DNA from: Elusimicrobiota bacterium
Lineage (GTDB): Bacteria; Elusimicrobiota; Elusimicrobia; FEN-1173
Assembly: GCA_016706425.1 (NCBI GenBank)
Contig: JADJJR010000001.1
Span: 434,001 to 498,000, forward strand
DNA: 64,000 nt
Direction of reading: 5' to 3'
The position numbers and the translations under genes are program-made. The notes beneath the pieces are model-generated. The model searched no databases. It had not been told where the DNA came from and was given only the letters and a program-made list of their open reading frames with translations. The number at the start of each line of letters is the position of its first letter. Positions within the stretch are counted from its first letter, which is position 1. Positions 24,675-32,957 of this stretch are shown one piece after another.

Positions 24675-26623
24675 GCCTTTGTGTCCTCCCGCGGAAACCA
24701 CAACGTGAACACCGACCCCCGGCCCGGCGCGCTGTCGAGGCCGACACGTCCGCCGTGGGCGTCCATGATGTTTTTGACCATGGCCAGGCCCAACCCAACG
24801 CCCCCGTCCCGGGTGCGCTTCATGTGGTGCTCCAGCCGGACGAACTTTTCAAAAATCCGCTCGCGATCGGTGTCCGCGATGCCGACGCCGAAATCCCGCA
24901 CCGCCACGCCCGCTTCCCGCCCGTCGGCCACGATCGCGAGTTCCCCCCGGCGGGTTTCGCCGGAATATTTGAGCGCGTTGTCCAGCAGGTTCATCACGGC
25001 GCGGACCACCGCCCGCCCATCGGCCCGCACGGGCGCGGGGTTCGGGGACGGCGCGAAAGCGATGACGAAGTCCCGGGCCCGGGCTTGGCCCTCAAAACGC
25101 CGAAGCGCCTCGGCCGCGAGATCCCCCAGATCCAGGGTTTGAAAATCATAGCCTTTTCCCTCGGTCAACGACCGGGAAAAGTCGAGGGCCTGGTCGACCA
25201 ATTCTTTCAACCGATCGGTTTCCAGCCGCAACATGTCGTGCAACTCCCGCCGTTCGTCCTCCGATCGAACGCGCCCCGCCGCCAGCCGTTCCCCGATGTA
25301 GGCGATGGAGCTGAGGGGGGTCCGCAATTCATGGGAAACGTTGGCCACGAAGTCGGTCTTGAGCGCCGCCGTCTCCGATTCGCGCCGCAGCGCCCGGGCG
25401 GCCAAAACCAGGGCCGCCGCCAGGATGACCAGGGAAAGGGCGATCATCCCGGCAAAGGCCCGCGTCCGCTGGCGGAAGAGGCTCGCCCCGGCGTCGCCGG
25501 CCGGCGCCGAAAAGCGGAGCGTCAACGGGGGGTGGACCGTCCACAGGGTCCGGGTCACTCCGGTCCCGTCGGCGGGGCGTTCGCCCCCCCCGTCCCAGGT
25601 CGCCGGCGTGTTTTTCAGGCGGTCCGACACCCAGGCGGTCGTGTCCAAGTCCACGTTCCCGAACACGGCCCCGTCCTCCGCCGGCGCGGCCGCCACCCAT
25701 CCCCCGGCGGACGCGAACAATCGGCCCGAACCCCACCGCGAACGCCACCCCGGCGCCTCGGCGCCGTGGGTTTTCCAAAAGCGCGCCGCGGCCGCGCGCC
25801 AGGCTTCCACCCGTCGCCGCTCCGCGCGGCGCCGGTCGGCCCCGTCCAGGCGGGCCTGAAGTTCGTCGAGGGTCTTCTCCCGGGCCGCCGCGGTCATCGG
25901 CCAACGCTGGTAGAGGACGTCCTCCCACAACGCGGCCCGCAGGGTTCTCGCGCGGGCGCGGTCGCCGCTTTCCTCCCACACGTCGGCGATTCGGGCCCGG
26001 GCCAACACCCCCAGGGGCCATCCCGCGGGGTCGGGCCGATCGCCGAACCGGTCGGCGAGGTCGGCGTAAACCGCCAGGGCCTCGGTGGGCCGCTGGAGTT
26101 TCCGATGGGCGGCCGCGACGGCTTTTAGAACGTGAATCTCCACAGCGGGAGGCGGTTTTTTGGAAAGGAGGGTTTGGTAGAGCGTCACCGCATCGCCCAG
26201 CCGTCCCGGCGTGAACTCCCATTTTTCGGCGGCGCGCAGATCGTCTTCGAAAGGCCCCGGCGCCCATTCGTCCGGAGGGGGCTCGGCGGCGAGCGGGGGC
26301 CGCGGCCACGCCGGGCGCCCCTCCGCCGACAAATAGAAAAAACCGGACTCCGCCAAACGCCGCACCGAAACGAGGTCGCCCCGCCAGGACTCGGCGGCGC
26401 GACGGACGGGGTCCAGCAGGGCTTCCAGGTCGGTCCGCAAACGCGCGGTGGTCGCGTCGGCGGTCGCCCCCAGGCGTTCCTCGGCCTGTTTTTTTAAAAG
26501 CCGGGCTTCGAACACGATCGAGCGCGCGCCCAGGGTGATCAACCCCGCGCTCGCGGCGATCAGCCCGGCCACCGCCAGGGCGAACCACCGGCGGGAGGGC
26601 ACGCTTGATTTTTCTCGAGTCAT
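24671..26623 (-). CDS. Sensor histidine kinase with large extracytoplasmic TPR-like domain
   Basis: 650 residues. A membrane helix (14-35) is followed by an outside domain of about 350 residues with helical repeats (TPR-like, about 130-230: GRLGDAVTLYQTLLSKK, RPTEALAVYADLADRFG). A second membrane helix (390-410) follows. The HisKA domain has H431 in ANVSHELRTPLSSI, and the HATPase domain contains NLLDNALKYSGE, VRDFGVGIADTDRERIFEKF and GGVGLGLAMVKNIMDAHGG. No HAMP or PAS domain is obvious. It phosphorylates the adjacent regulator. The signal is unknown; a TPR-type sensor suggests a protein partner, perhaps the TPR-barrel protein. Confidence 0.9.
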   Translation of the reverse strand: MTREKSSVPSRRWFALAVAGLIAASAGLITLGARSIVFEARLLKKQAEERLGATADATTARLRTDLEALLDPVRRAAESWRGDLVSVRRLAESGFFYLSAEGRPAWPRPPLAAEPPPDEWAPGPFEDDLRAAEKWEFTPGRLGDAVTLYQTLLSKKPPPAVEIHVLKAVAAAHRKLQRPTEALAVYADLADRFGDRPDPAGWPLGVLARARIADVWEESGDRARARTLRAALWEDVLYQRWPMTAAAREKTLDELQARLDGADRRRAERRRVEAWRAAAARFWKTHGAEAPGWRSRWGSGRLFASAGGWVAAAPAEDGAVFGNVDLDTTAWVSDRLKNTPATWDGGGERPADGTGVTRTLWTVHPPLTLRFSAPAGDAGASLFRQRTRAFAGMIALSLVILAAALVLAARALRRESETAALKTDFVANVSHELRTPLSSIAYIGERLAAGRVRSEDERRELHDMLRLETDRLKELVDQALDFSRSLTEGKGYDFQTLDLGDLAAEALRRFEGQARARDFVIAFAPSPNPAPVRADGRAVVRAVMNLLDNALKYSGETRRGELAIVADGREAGVAVRDFGVGIADTDRERIFEKFVRLEHHMKRTRDGGVGLGLAMVKNIMDAHGGRVGLDSAPGRGSVFTLWFPREDTKA

Positions 26624-26730
26624 GGCGTCATGGAATTAATTTGTCCGGGCGCGGCGATGTCCCTTGCGTGGGGGGATAAGGTTGGAAAACCGCGATCGCC
26701 TTGAGCGGCGTCCCCTCGAATTTGCCGCGG

Positions 26731-27141
26731 CTATCCGTTTTTCGGCAGCGCTTCAACCCACGGAATGAAAGAGAAATCTTCGTTCAAGACGTGGTCGGAC
26801 CACCAATGGGAAAGGAATTCCCCGATCCGCCGCGGGTCCGTTTGTGATGGGGAGTGGAAATCCCTTACCATTTCAGTGACGTGCAACATCATTTGTTCAT
26901 GGGCCCATCGGTGTTCCTCGACACGGGGGTAGTTGGCCCGCCTCATCAGGTTTTCCTCTTTGGAGAAATGATGCCGGGTGTAATCGGTGAGGAATTCCAA
27001 AAGGTTCGCCACAACGTCCCGCGAAGAGGCGTTCACGGTGGCCTCGCTGAGATTTTGGATTTGGCCGAAGAGTTCGTGATGGTCCCGGTCAATGCTTGCG
27101 ATTCCCGTTTTGAATTGGTCCGACCATTGGAGGGGGTGCAC
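26731..27141 (-). CDS. Bacteriohemerythrin
   Basis: 136 residues if it starts at GTG 27141, which gives MHPLQWSDQFKTGIASIDRDHHELF, the normal hemerythrin beginning. All iron ligands are present: IDRDH, HFSKE (HxxxE), HRWAH (HxxxH) and HVLNED (HxxxxD). The family binds O2 at a non-haem di-iron site and is used for oxygen storage, delivery or sensing. This fits an organism with oxygen-sensitive PFOR and Fe-S PurF. A strong promoter places the transcript start at or next to the GTG, so translation may be leaderless. A longer in-frame extension to 27378 looks non-coding. Confidence 0.88.
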   Translation of the reverse strand: MHPLQWSDQFKTGIASIDRDHHELFGQIQNLSEATVNASSRDVVANLLEFLTDYTRHHFSKEENLMRRANYPRVEEHRWAHEQMMLHVTEMVRDFHSPSQTDPRRIGEFLSHWWSDHVLNEDFSFIPWVEALPKNG

Positions 27142-27148
27142 GCTCCAA

Positions 27149-27177
27149 AGTATAGCGAGAGCGGTTGTTCGTCGCAA
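27149..27177 (-). promoter_or_regulatory. Promoter of the bacteriohemerythrin gene
   Basis: On the minus strand TTGCGA (27177-27172) and TATACT (27154-27149) are separated by exactly 17 bases. The -10 matches 5 of 6 positions. The predicted start falls about 7 bases further, at the GTG of the gene. Confidence 0.55.
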
Positions 27178-27506
27178 CAGCGTGCGCGGAAGCTCCCCGA
27201 TTTGTTTACGCTTTTCCTTCTCCCGCCTGTGGTTTTTAAAGAAAAGGGGATTGTAAACCAAGACATTCGAAGCGCGATCCTGCCGGCCAAATACCCCGAC
27301 GATCTGTGGATCGGGGCAGGAAAACCCCTCGGCGGCAATGGGGGGTCCCCGTTGAAGGAAAAAAGAAGAAACACACAAAAATCTCCCCTATAAATAAATG
27401 GCTTCCGGAAAAGCCAAATACGTTGTGTCGCAACGATTTATCGATTGGAAAGGGCCGGCGGTTTTTTTTGTTTATCTCCTCGGAGAATTCAAAAAAAAAT
27501 GAGATA
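27178..27506. other. Intergenic region between hemerythrin and pyrR
   Basis: About 330 bases without a gene, more AT-rich than the surroundings from 27355 on. It contains competing short hairpins at 27294-27325 (CCCCGA with TCGGGG, then GGGG with CCCC), a T8 tract at 27462-27469 and an A9 tract at 27491-27499. The pyrR operon promoter should be here, but only an isolated TATAAA (27389) is visible, without a good -35. No classical PyrR-binding loop was found. Confidence 0.5.
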
Positions 27507-28058
27507 ATGCGCCCGATGGCGAACAAGCGCATCCTGAGCGAAGAGGACATCCGCGCGGCGGTGACCGCGATGGCGAAGGCGATTTTGGCCGGCCTGCCCG
27601 CGCCCCGGGGGGATTGGGCCGTGGTGGGCATCCATCGCCGCGGGGTGCCCCTGGCCCAACGTCTGGCCCGCGCCCTCGAAGAACTCGGCGCGCCGCCGTT
27701 GCCCGTGGGATCCCTCGACATCACCTTCTACCGCGACGACATGGCCGAAACCGCCCTCCACCCGGTCGTGCACGAAACGGAACTTCCCTTCGACATCGCG
27801 GGCAAGACCCTTTTGTTGGTCGACGACGTCCTTTTCACCGGGCGGACCATCCGGTCGGCCCTGGATGAGCTGATGGATTTCGGCCGCCCCGACCGAATCG
27901 CCCTGGCGGTGCTGATCGATCGGGGCCACCGCGAATTGCCGATCCAGGCGGATTTCGCCGGTCGGTTGGTGGCCACCCGGCGCGACGAGCGGGTGGACGT
28001 GCACCTGTCGGAACTGGACGGCGAGGACGCGGTGTGGCTCTCCGCGAAAACGGCGTGA
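27507..28058 (+). CDS. pyrR: Bifunctional pyrimidine regulator / uracil phosphoribosyltransferase PyrR
   Basis: 183 residues from ATG 27507 (ATG 27516, MANKRILSEED, is an alternative; neither has a strong ribosome site). The type I PRTase signature is LLLVDDVLFTGRTIRSALDEL (residues 93-113), and the ends VVGIHRRGVPLAQRLA and DRGHRELPIQADFAGR are typical of PyrR. In Gram-positives PyrR binds pyr leader RNA with UMP to cause attenuation. As the first gene of a pyr operon it probably has that role here, though the RNA site is not recognisable. Confidence 0.92.
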   Translation: MRPMANKRILSEEDIRAAVTAMAKAILAGLPAPRGDWAVVGIHRRGVPLAQRLARALEELGAPPLPVGSLDITFYRDDMAETALHPVVHETELPFDIAGKTLLLVDDVLFTGRTIRSALDELMDFGRPDRIALAVLIDRGHRELPIQADFAGRLVATRRDERVDVHLSELDGEDAVWLSAKTA

Positions 28059-29044
28059 AAGACCTTCTCGGGCTCGAATACCTTTCGGTGGCGCAGATCG
28101 AAACCGTGCTGGACGTCGCGCGGCCCATGAAGAACCTCTTCACCCGCTCCATCAAAAAAGTCCCCGCCCTGCGGGGCAAAACGGTCGCCCTGGTCTTCTT
28201 CGAGCCCTCCACCCGCACGCGGGGCTCCTTTGAATTGGCGGCCAAGCGCCTCTCCGCCGACACGTTGAACTTCACCGCGTCCACGAGTTCCGTCACCAAG
28301 GGCGAGTCCCTGATCGACACGGCCAAAACCTACGAGGCCATGAAAGTGGACTTCATGGTGGTCCGTCACGCGGCCTCGGGCGCGTCCGGGATCATCGCGA
28401 GCGCGGTCAAAGCGCGGGTCATCAACGCGGGCGACGGGTCGCACGAGCACCCCACCCAGGGGCTGCTCGACATCTTCACCATCCGCGAAAAAAAGAAAAA
28501 GATCGAAGGGCTCAAGGTGGTCATCCTGGGGGACATCCTCCATTCCCGCGTGGCCCGCTCGAACTTGTGGGCGCTCACCAAGCTGGGGGCCAAAGTCACC
28601 GTGTGCGGTCCGGCGACGCTGATCCCCGCCGGCCTGACCGATATTTTCGGGTCCCAGGTTTCCGTCTCCACCGATTTGGACGAGGCCCTGGGGGACGCGG
28701 ACGTGGTCAACGTGTTGCGCCTCCAGCGGGAGCGCCAGCAGGGGGCCTATTTCCCGACGGTACGCGAATACACCGAACTGTTCGGACTCAACACCGAGCG
28801 CCTGCAAAAGGCCAAGCCCGATTGCCTCGTCCTCCATCCCGGCCCCATGAACCGCGGCGTTGAGATCTCCTCCGAGGTCGCCGACGGGCCGCAATCCCAA
28901 ATTTTGGAGCAGGTCACCAACGGCATCGCGGTCCGCATGGCGGTCCTCTACCTCTTCGCGGGCCCCGAGGGCCTGCCCGTCAATCGGCCGGAGGCGCAAA
29001 AGGCCGCCAAGGCCGTGCAGACGTCCCTCAAGGCGATCACATGA
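28034..29044 (+). CDS. pyrB: Aspartate carbamoyltransferase catalytic subunit
   Basis: 336 residues from GTG 28034 (GAGGA upstream), overlapping pyrR by 25 bases. GTG 28055 would instead give the GTGA junction used by neighbours and begin at KDLLGLEYLSVAQIE. It forms carbamoyl-aspartate. Motifs: carbamoyl-phosphate loop FFEPSTRTRGSFELAAKRL, HEHPTQGLLD, and LHPGPMNRGVEI. No pyrI regulatory subunit is present, so control probably comes through PyrR. Confidence 0.95.
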   Translation: MALRENGVKDLLGLEYLSVAQIETVLDVARPMKNLFTRSIKKVPALRGKTVALVFFEPSTRTRGSFELAAKRLSADTLNFTASTSSVTKGESLIDTAKTYEAMKVDFMVVRHAASGASGIIASAVKARVINAGDGSHEHPTQGLLDIFTIREKKKKIEGLKVVILGDILHSRVARSNLWALTKLGAKVTVCGPATLIPAGLTDIFGSQVSVSTDLDEALGDADVVNVLRLQRERQQGAYFPTVREYTELFGLNTERLQKAKPDCLVLHPGPMNRGVEISSEVADGPQSQILEQVTNGIAVRMAVLYLFAGPEGLPVNRPEAQKAAKAVQTSLKAIT

Positions 29045-30336
29045 ACAAAAAAGAAACCACCACGTTCCTGTTTCAAAACGGCCGATTGATCGACCCCGCC
29101 CACCAGCGGGACGGCGCCTTCGATTTGTTGGTGGAAAACGGCAAGGTCGCGCGCGTCGGTAAAAACATTCCCGTGCCCGTCGGGGCGGAGGTGATCGACG
29201 CCAAAGGTTTGATCGTGGCCCCCGGACTGATCGACATCCACGTCCACCTGCGGGAGCCCGGCCACGAAGGGGCCGAAACCATCGCTTCCGGCACGCGGGC
29301 GGCCGCCGCGGGGGGCGTGACCAGCGTCGTGGCCATGCCCAACACGAACCCGCCCATCGACGACGTGTCGGGGATCCGGTTCCTTTTGCGCCGCGCCGCC
29401 GAAACGGCCTGCGTGCGGGTGTGGCCCTCCGGGGCGATCACGCTGGGGCGTTCCGGCGAAAAGCTGGCCGAAATCGGCGCCATGGCCGGCGCCGGCGCCG
29501 TCGCCGTCACCGACGACGGCAACTCGGTTCCCGACACCCAATTGCTGCGCCGCGCCCTCGACTACGCCAAGATGTTCGACATCACGGTCATCGAGCACGC
29601 CGAAGACAAATCCCTCATGGCCGACGGGGTGATGAACGAGGGGTCGTTGGCCACCCGGCTGGGGCACAAGGGCATTCCCCGCCAGGCCGAGAGCATCGCC
29701 GCCGGGCGGAACATCGCCCTGGCCGAGCTCACGGGCGCCCACCTCCACTTGACCCACATTTCGTCCCGGGAAACGGTGGAGCTTGTGCGGCAGGCGAAAA
29801 AGAAAGGCCTGCGTGTGACCGCCGATTGCACCCCCCACCATTTTACGTTGACGGAAGACGCCGTCCTGGCCCACGGCACCAACGCCAAGATGAACCCCCC
29901 GCTCCGCGCCGAGGCCGACCGCCGCGCCCTGATCGACGGCCTCGCGGACGGCACGATCGATTGCATCGCCACGGACCACGCCCCGCACTCCCGCGCGTCC
30001 AAAGAGCAGGAATTCTCGGCGGCGCCCTTCGGGGTGATCGGTCTGGAAACTTTGTTGCCCTTGGTCGTCACCCAATTGATCGAGCCGGGCCATTTGACGT
30101 GGCCGGAGGCCTTGCGCCGGCTCACGGCCAATCCGGCCCGAACGCTGGGGTTGCCGGTGGGCGATTTGGCCGAGGGCTCCCCGGCGGACGTCGTGTTGAT
30201 CGACCCGGCCGAGGCGCACACCGTGGGGGATTTCGTCTCCAAAAGCCGGAACTCGCCGTTCATCGGCCAGACCCTGCGGGGCGCCGCGCGTTTGACGATG
30301 GTGGAGGGCCGCGTGGTATACTCCCCGGTCCCGTGA
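29041..30336 (+). CDS. pyrC: Dihydroorotase
   Basis: 431 residues (ATGA overlap with pyrB). Class I amidohydrolase-type dihydroorotase: zinc-binding DIHVHLREPGHEGAET, AMPNTNPPID, later HLHLTHISSRETVEL and DCIATDHAPHSRASKEQEF. The reaction closes carbamoyl-aspartate to dihydroorotate. The last codons (..VVYSPVP and the stop) lie inside the left arm of the inverted-repeat element at 30320-30585, so the repeat has been joined to the gene end. Confidence 0.95.
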   Translation: MNKKETTTFLFQNGRLIDPAHQRDGAFDLLVENGKVARVGKNIPVPVGAEVIDAKGLIVAPGLIDIHVHLREPGHEGAETIASGTRAAAAGGVTSVVAMPNTNPPIDDVSGIRFLLRRAAETACVRVWPSGAITLGRSGEKLAEIGAMAGAGAVAVTDDGNSVPDTQLLRRALDYAKMFDITVIEHAEDKSLMADGVMNEGSLATRLGHKGIPRQAESIAAGRNIALAELTGAHLHLTHISSRETVELVRQAKKKGLRVTADCTPHHFTLTEDAVLAHGTNAKMNPPLRAEADRRALIDGLADGTIDCIATDHAPHSRASKEQEFSAAPFGVIGLETLLPLVVTQLIEPGHLTWPEALRRLTANPARTLGLPVGDLAEGSPADVVLIDPAEAHTVGDFVSKSRNSPFIGQTLRGAARLTMVEGRVVYSPVP

Positions 30337-30585
30337 ATAAGACACATTCTGGGAGCCCGCCTTTGTCCGGATTCGAGGCGCGACGAGGGCGCGATGCGGG
30401 CCATCGTAACCGAGGAGCAACGAAGAAGCCGGGCAAAGGGGGGCTCCCCCGAAGGGGCCGGGTGATTTTGCGCGGCGAGCGGCGTCACTCGTCAGTTGCA
30501 TATTCCCGATATGCGCCTTCCTCGTTCCTTGTCGCCACACAAAATCACCCGGCCAGAATGCCTCTTATTCACAGGACCGGGGAGT
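30320..30585. repeat. Cloverleaf-forming inverted-repeat element between pyrC and pyrD
   Basis: The outer arms, 30320-30352 and 30553-30585, are inverse repeats matching at 30 of 33 positions. Inside are two more long inverted repeats: arm 1 (30352-30370 with 30429-30447, 17 of 19, with an inner CGATG/CATCG hairpin at 392-406) and arm 2 (30458-30478 with 30532-30552, 19 of 21, with an inner GCATAT/ATATGC hairpin at 498-514). A small CCCC-GAA-GGGG hairpin lies between them. The whole folds as a cloverleaf in DNA or RNA. It encodes no protein. It covers the pyrC stop and the pyrD ribosome site. It is probably a non-autonomous mobile or dispersed repeat. Confidence 0.85.
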
Positions 30586-31702
30586 GCCGCCGCGCGGCGC
30601 CCCGGGCGACCGCGGTTTCGTGATCGACGGTTTTTACCGGCGCGTCCTGCGCCCGGTCCTGTTTTCCCTTCCGCCCGAAGCCGCACACGCTGTGGGGATG
30701 GCCGCTTTAAGAATTTGGGGCCGTTGGGCCCGGCGCCGTCCCGTGGACGACCCGCGCCTGCGCGTCACGCTGGGCGCGGGGGCCGACGCGCTGGTTTTTG
30801 ACACGCCCGTCGGTTTGGCGGCCGGTTTTGATAAAGACGGGGAAGCGGTCGCTGGCTTGGCCACCCTGGGCTTCGGTTTTTTGGAGGTCGGCACCGTGAC
30901 CCCGCGTCCTCAGCCGGGCAACGCCGGGCCTCGGTTGTTCCGGTTCCCGGGGGTCCGGGCGTTGATCAACCGCATGGGGTTCAACAACGCCGGCGCGGAG
31001 GCCCTGTCCGCCCGGATCAACGGAAAATTCGCCGTGCCGATCGGCGTCAACATCGGCAAGAACAAAGACACGCCCAACGAGCGCGCGGCCGATGATTACA
31101 TCGTTTGTTTGGAGCGGTTGTACGACCGGGCGGATTTTTTCGTGGTGAACGTCAGTTCGCCGAACACGCCGGGTCTGCGGGACCTGCAGGCGGGGGACAC
31201 CCTCGCGGCCCTCCTGCGCGTATTGCGGGAAAGGGCCGACGCTCTGGGGTCCGCGCGGCCCGGCCGCAAGCGCCCGCTCTTGTTCGTCAAAGTGTCGCCG
31301 GACGAAACGGATTATCAAGGCATTGTGGACGCGGCCGTCGGGGCGCGTTTCGACGGGATCGTCGCGACCAACACCACCCGGGACCGATCGGGCCTGCCGC
31401 CCGGGGCCCCCGCGGAGGGGGGACTGAGCGGCGCGCCGCTCAAGGCGCGTTCGACGGAGGTGGTGCGGACGCTGTCGCGGCTCGGGGGCGGGCGCTTGGC
31501 GCTCATCGCCGCGGGGGGCGTTTTTACACCCGAGGACGCCTACGAAAAAATTTTGGCGGGCGCCTCTCTCGTGGAGGTGTACACCGGGTTCGTTTACGAA
31601 GGCCCCGGGATGGTCCGCCGCCTAAACCGCCGGCTGGGGAAATTGCTGGCCCGGGGCGGGTTCGGGAACGTCGCGGAAGCGCGGGGGTATTCGGCCCAAT
31701 GA
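30584..31702 (+). CDS. pyrD: Dihydroorotate dehydrogenase (quinone type, class 2)
   Basis: 372 residues from GTG 30584, with AGGA at 30573-30576; GTG 30620 (VIDGFYRRVLRPVLFSLPPEAAH) would give the more typical class 2 start and 360 residues. The N-terminal helix is the membrane-associated one. FMN site and catalytic features: PVGLAAGFDKDGEAV, MGFNNAGAEAL, GVNIGKNKDTPNE, VNVSSPNTPGLR (catalytic Ser), ATNTTRD and IAAGGVFTPEDAYEKILAGASLVEVYTGF. It oxidises dihydroorotate and passes electrons to quinone; no pyrK is needed or present. Its ribosome site lies in the right arm of the repeat element. Confidence 0.93.
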   Translation: MPPRGAPGDRGFVIDGFYRRVLRPVLFSLPPEAAHAVGMAALRIWGRWARRRPVDDPRLRVTLGAGADALVFDTPVGLAAGFDKDGEAVAGLATLGFGFLEVGTVTPRPQPGNAGPRLFRFPGVRALINRMGFNNAGAEALSARINGKFAVPIGVNIGKNKDTPNERAADDYIVCLERLYDRADFFVVNVSSPNTPGLRDLQAGDTLAALLRVLRERADALGSARPGRKRPLLFVKVSPDETDYQGIVDAAVGARFDGIVATNTTRDRSGLPPGAPAEGGLSGAPLKARSTEVVRTLSRLGGGRLALIAAGGVFTPEDAYEKILAGASLVEVYTGFVYEGPGMVRRLNRRLGKLLARGGFGNVAEARGYSAQ

Positions 31703-32394
31703 AAACCGGTTTTAAAAAAGAAGTGATCATCGCCCTGGATCTTTCCGGCCGAGCGGCCCGGCGGTTGGTCGCGCGCTTGGGCGCCGCGGTGGATTTTTAT
31801 AAAGTGCCCCCGGCCCTGACGTTGGAAGACCCCGGCCTCGTGCCGTGGCTCCTCCGACGGAAAAAGCGGGTGTTCCTGGACTGCAAATGGTACGATATCC
31901 CTTCCCAAGTGAAACGCTCGGTGGAATCCGCGGGGCGGTTGGGCTTGACGGCCTGCACCATCCACGCGGGCGCCGGGTCGGCCGTGATGCGGGCCGCCCT
32001 CGCCGCCCGGCCCCGGCCGTTGGTTTGGGGTGTGTCGGTCCTGACGAGTTTGGGGGCGTCCGATTTGAAAGAGGTGGGCGTGTCCGCCCCGCCGGCCCGG
32101 CAGGTTCTGCGCTTGGCGCGCCTCGCGCAGAAAATGGGTTTGGACGGGTTGGTGTGTTCGGCCCAGGAAGTCACGCTCCTGCGGCGCGCGGGCATCCGCC
32201 TGCCGCTCGTGACCCCGGGCATTCAATTCGGCGACGCGGGGGGGGCGGACCAAAAACGGGTGGCCTCGCCCGAAGCGGCCTGGACCGCCGGGGCCAACGC
32301 CCTCGTGATCGGCCGCAGTGTCGTCGAGGCCCGGGACCCGGTCGCCGCCGCGCGGGACGTGTTGGCCATCAAGAACAAGAAAGGGCGTTCGTGA
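31699..32394 (+). CDS. pyrF: Orotidine-5'-phosphate decarboxylase
   Basis: 231 residues from ATG 31699 (ATGA overlap). It makes UMP from OMP. The catalytic array D-x-K-x-x-D appears as LDCKWYDIPSQV, and the phosphate-binding end is LVTPGIQF..ANALVIGRSVVEARDP. It is somewhat divergent at the N-terminus (KEVIIALDLSGRAARRLVARLG) but of normal length. Confidence 0.93.
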   Translation: MKTGFKKEVIIALDLSGRAARRLVARLGAAVDFYKVPPALTLEDPGLVPWLLRRKKRVFLDCKWYDIPSQVKRSVESAGRLGLTACTIHAGAGSAVMRAALAARPRPLVWGVSVLTSLGASDLKEVGVSAPPARQVLRLARLAQKMGLDGLVCSAQEVTLLRRAGIRLPLVTPGIQFGDAGGADQKRVASPEAAWTAGANALVIGRSVVEARDPVAAARDVLAIKNKKGRS

Positions 32395-32957
32395 GCGAAT
32401 TCAGCGATTTGGCGCGGGACGTCTATCGCGTCTGCAACATCAAGGGCACTTTCCGCCTGCGCAGCGGGCAGGTGTCCAACGAATATTTCGACAAATACCT
32501 TTTTGAATCCGACCCGCGCCTTTTGAAACGGATCGGGGCGGCCCTTAAAGTCCGCTTGCCCGCCGGTACGGAACTTTTGGCCGGTCTGGAACTGGGCGGG
32601 GTGCCGGTGGCGACCGCGATCGCCCTGGAAACGGGGTTGCCGCTCCTCTTCGTGCGCAAAAAGGCCAAGGAGTACGGCACGCGCAAATTGGCCGAGGGAA
32701 CCGATTTCAAAGGGAAGCGCGTCACCGTCGTTGAGGACGTGGTGACCACGGGCGGCGCCATTCTGGACGGCGTGGCGGCCCTGCGGGCGCAGGGGGCCCA
32801 AATCGAGGACGTGCTGTGCGTCATCGACCGGGAGTCCGGCGGGCCCGAAAAATTGAAAGAGAAAGGCCTTCGTTTGATCCCCTTGTTTACGGCGTCGGAA
32901 CTTCGAAAATCACTTCAGTCTCCCGCGGAGATTCTTTATGGAAAAGAAAAACAATAA
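32391..32957 (+). CDS. pyrE: Orotate phosphoribosyltransferase
   Basis: 188 residues from GTG 32391 (GTGA overlap with pyrF). It transfers the ribose phosphate of PRPP to orotate. The PRPP-binding motif is VTVVEDVVTTGGAILDGVAAL (split over 105-125), FVRKKAKEYGTRKLAEG is the flexible active-site loop, and FRLRSGQVSNEYFDKYLFES is the N-terminal substrate segment. It overlaps purM by 20 bases, joining the pyrimidine block to a purine block. Confidence 0.94.
   Translation: MSEFSDLARDVYRVCNIKGTFRLRSGQVSNEYFDKYLFESDPRLLKRIGAALKVRLPAGTELLAGLELGGVPVATAIALETGLPLLFVRKKAKEYGTRKLAEGTDFKGKRVTVVEDVVTTGGAILDGVAALRAQGAQIEDVLCVIDRESGGPEKLKEKGLRLIPLFTASELRKSLQSPAEILYGKEKQ

Noticed and set aside
27142..27378. 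N-terminal extension of the hemerythrin
   Set aside because: The residues before the GTG have no similarity to hemerythrin and lie across and upstream of a good promoter.
27380..27506. PyrR-binding attenuator before pyrR
   Set aside because: There is a T8 tract but no stable stem in front of it and no match to the known PyrR binding loop, so I could not support an attenuator.
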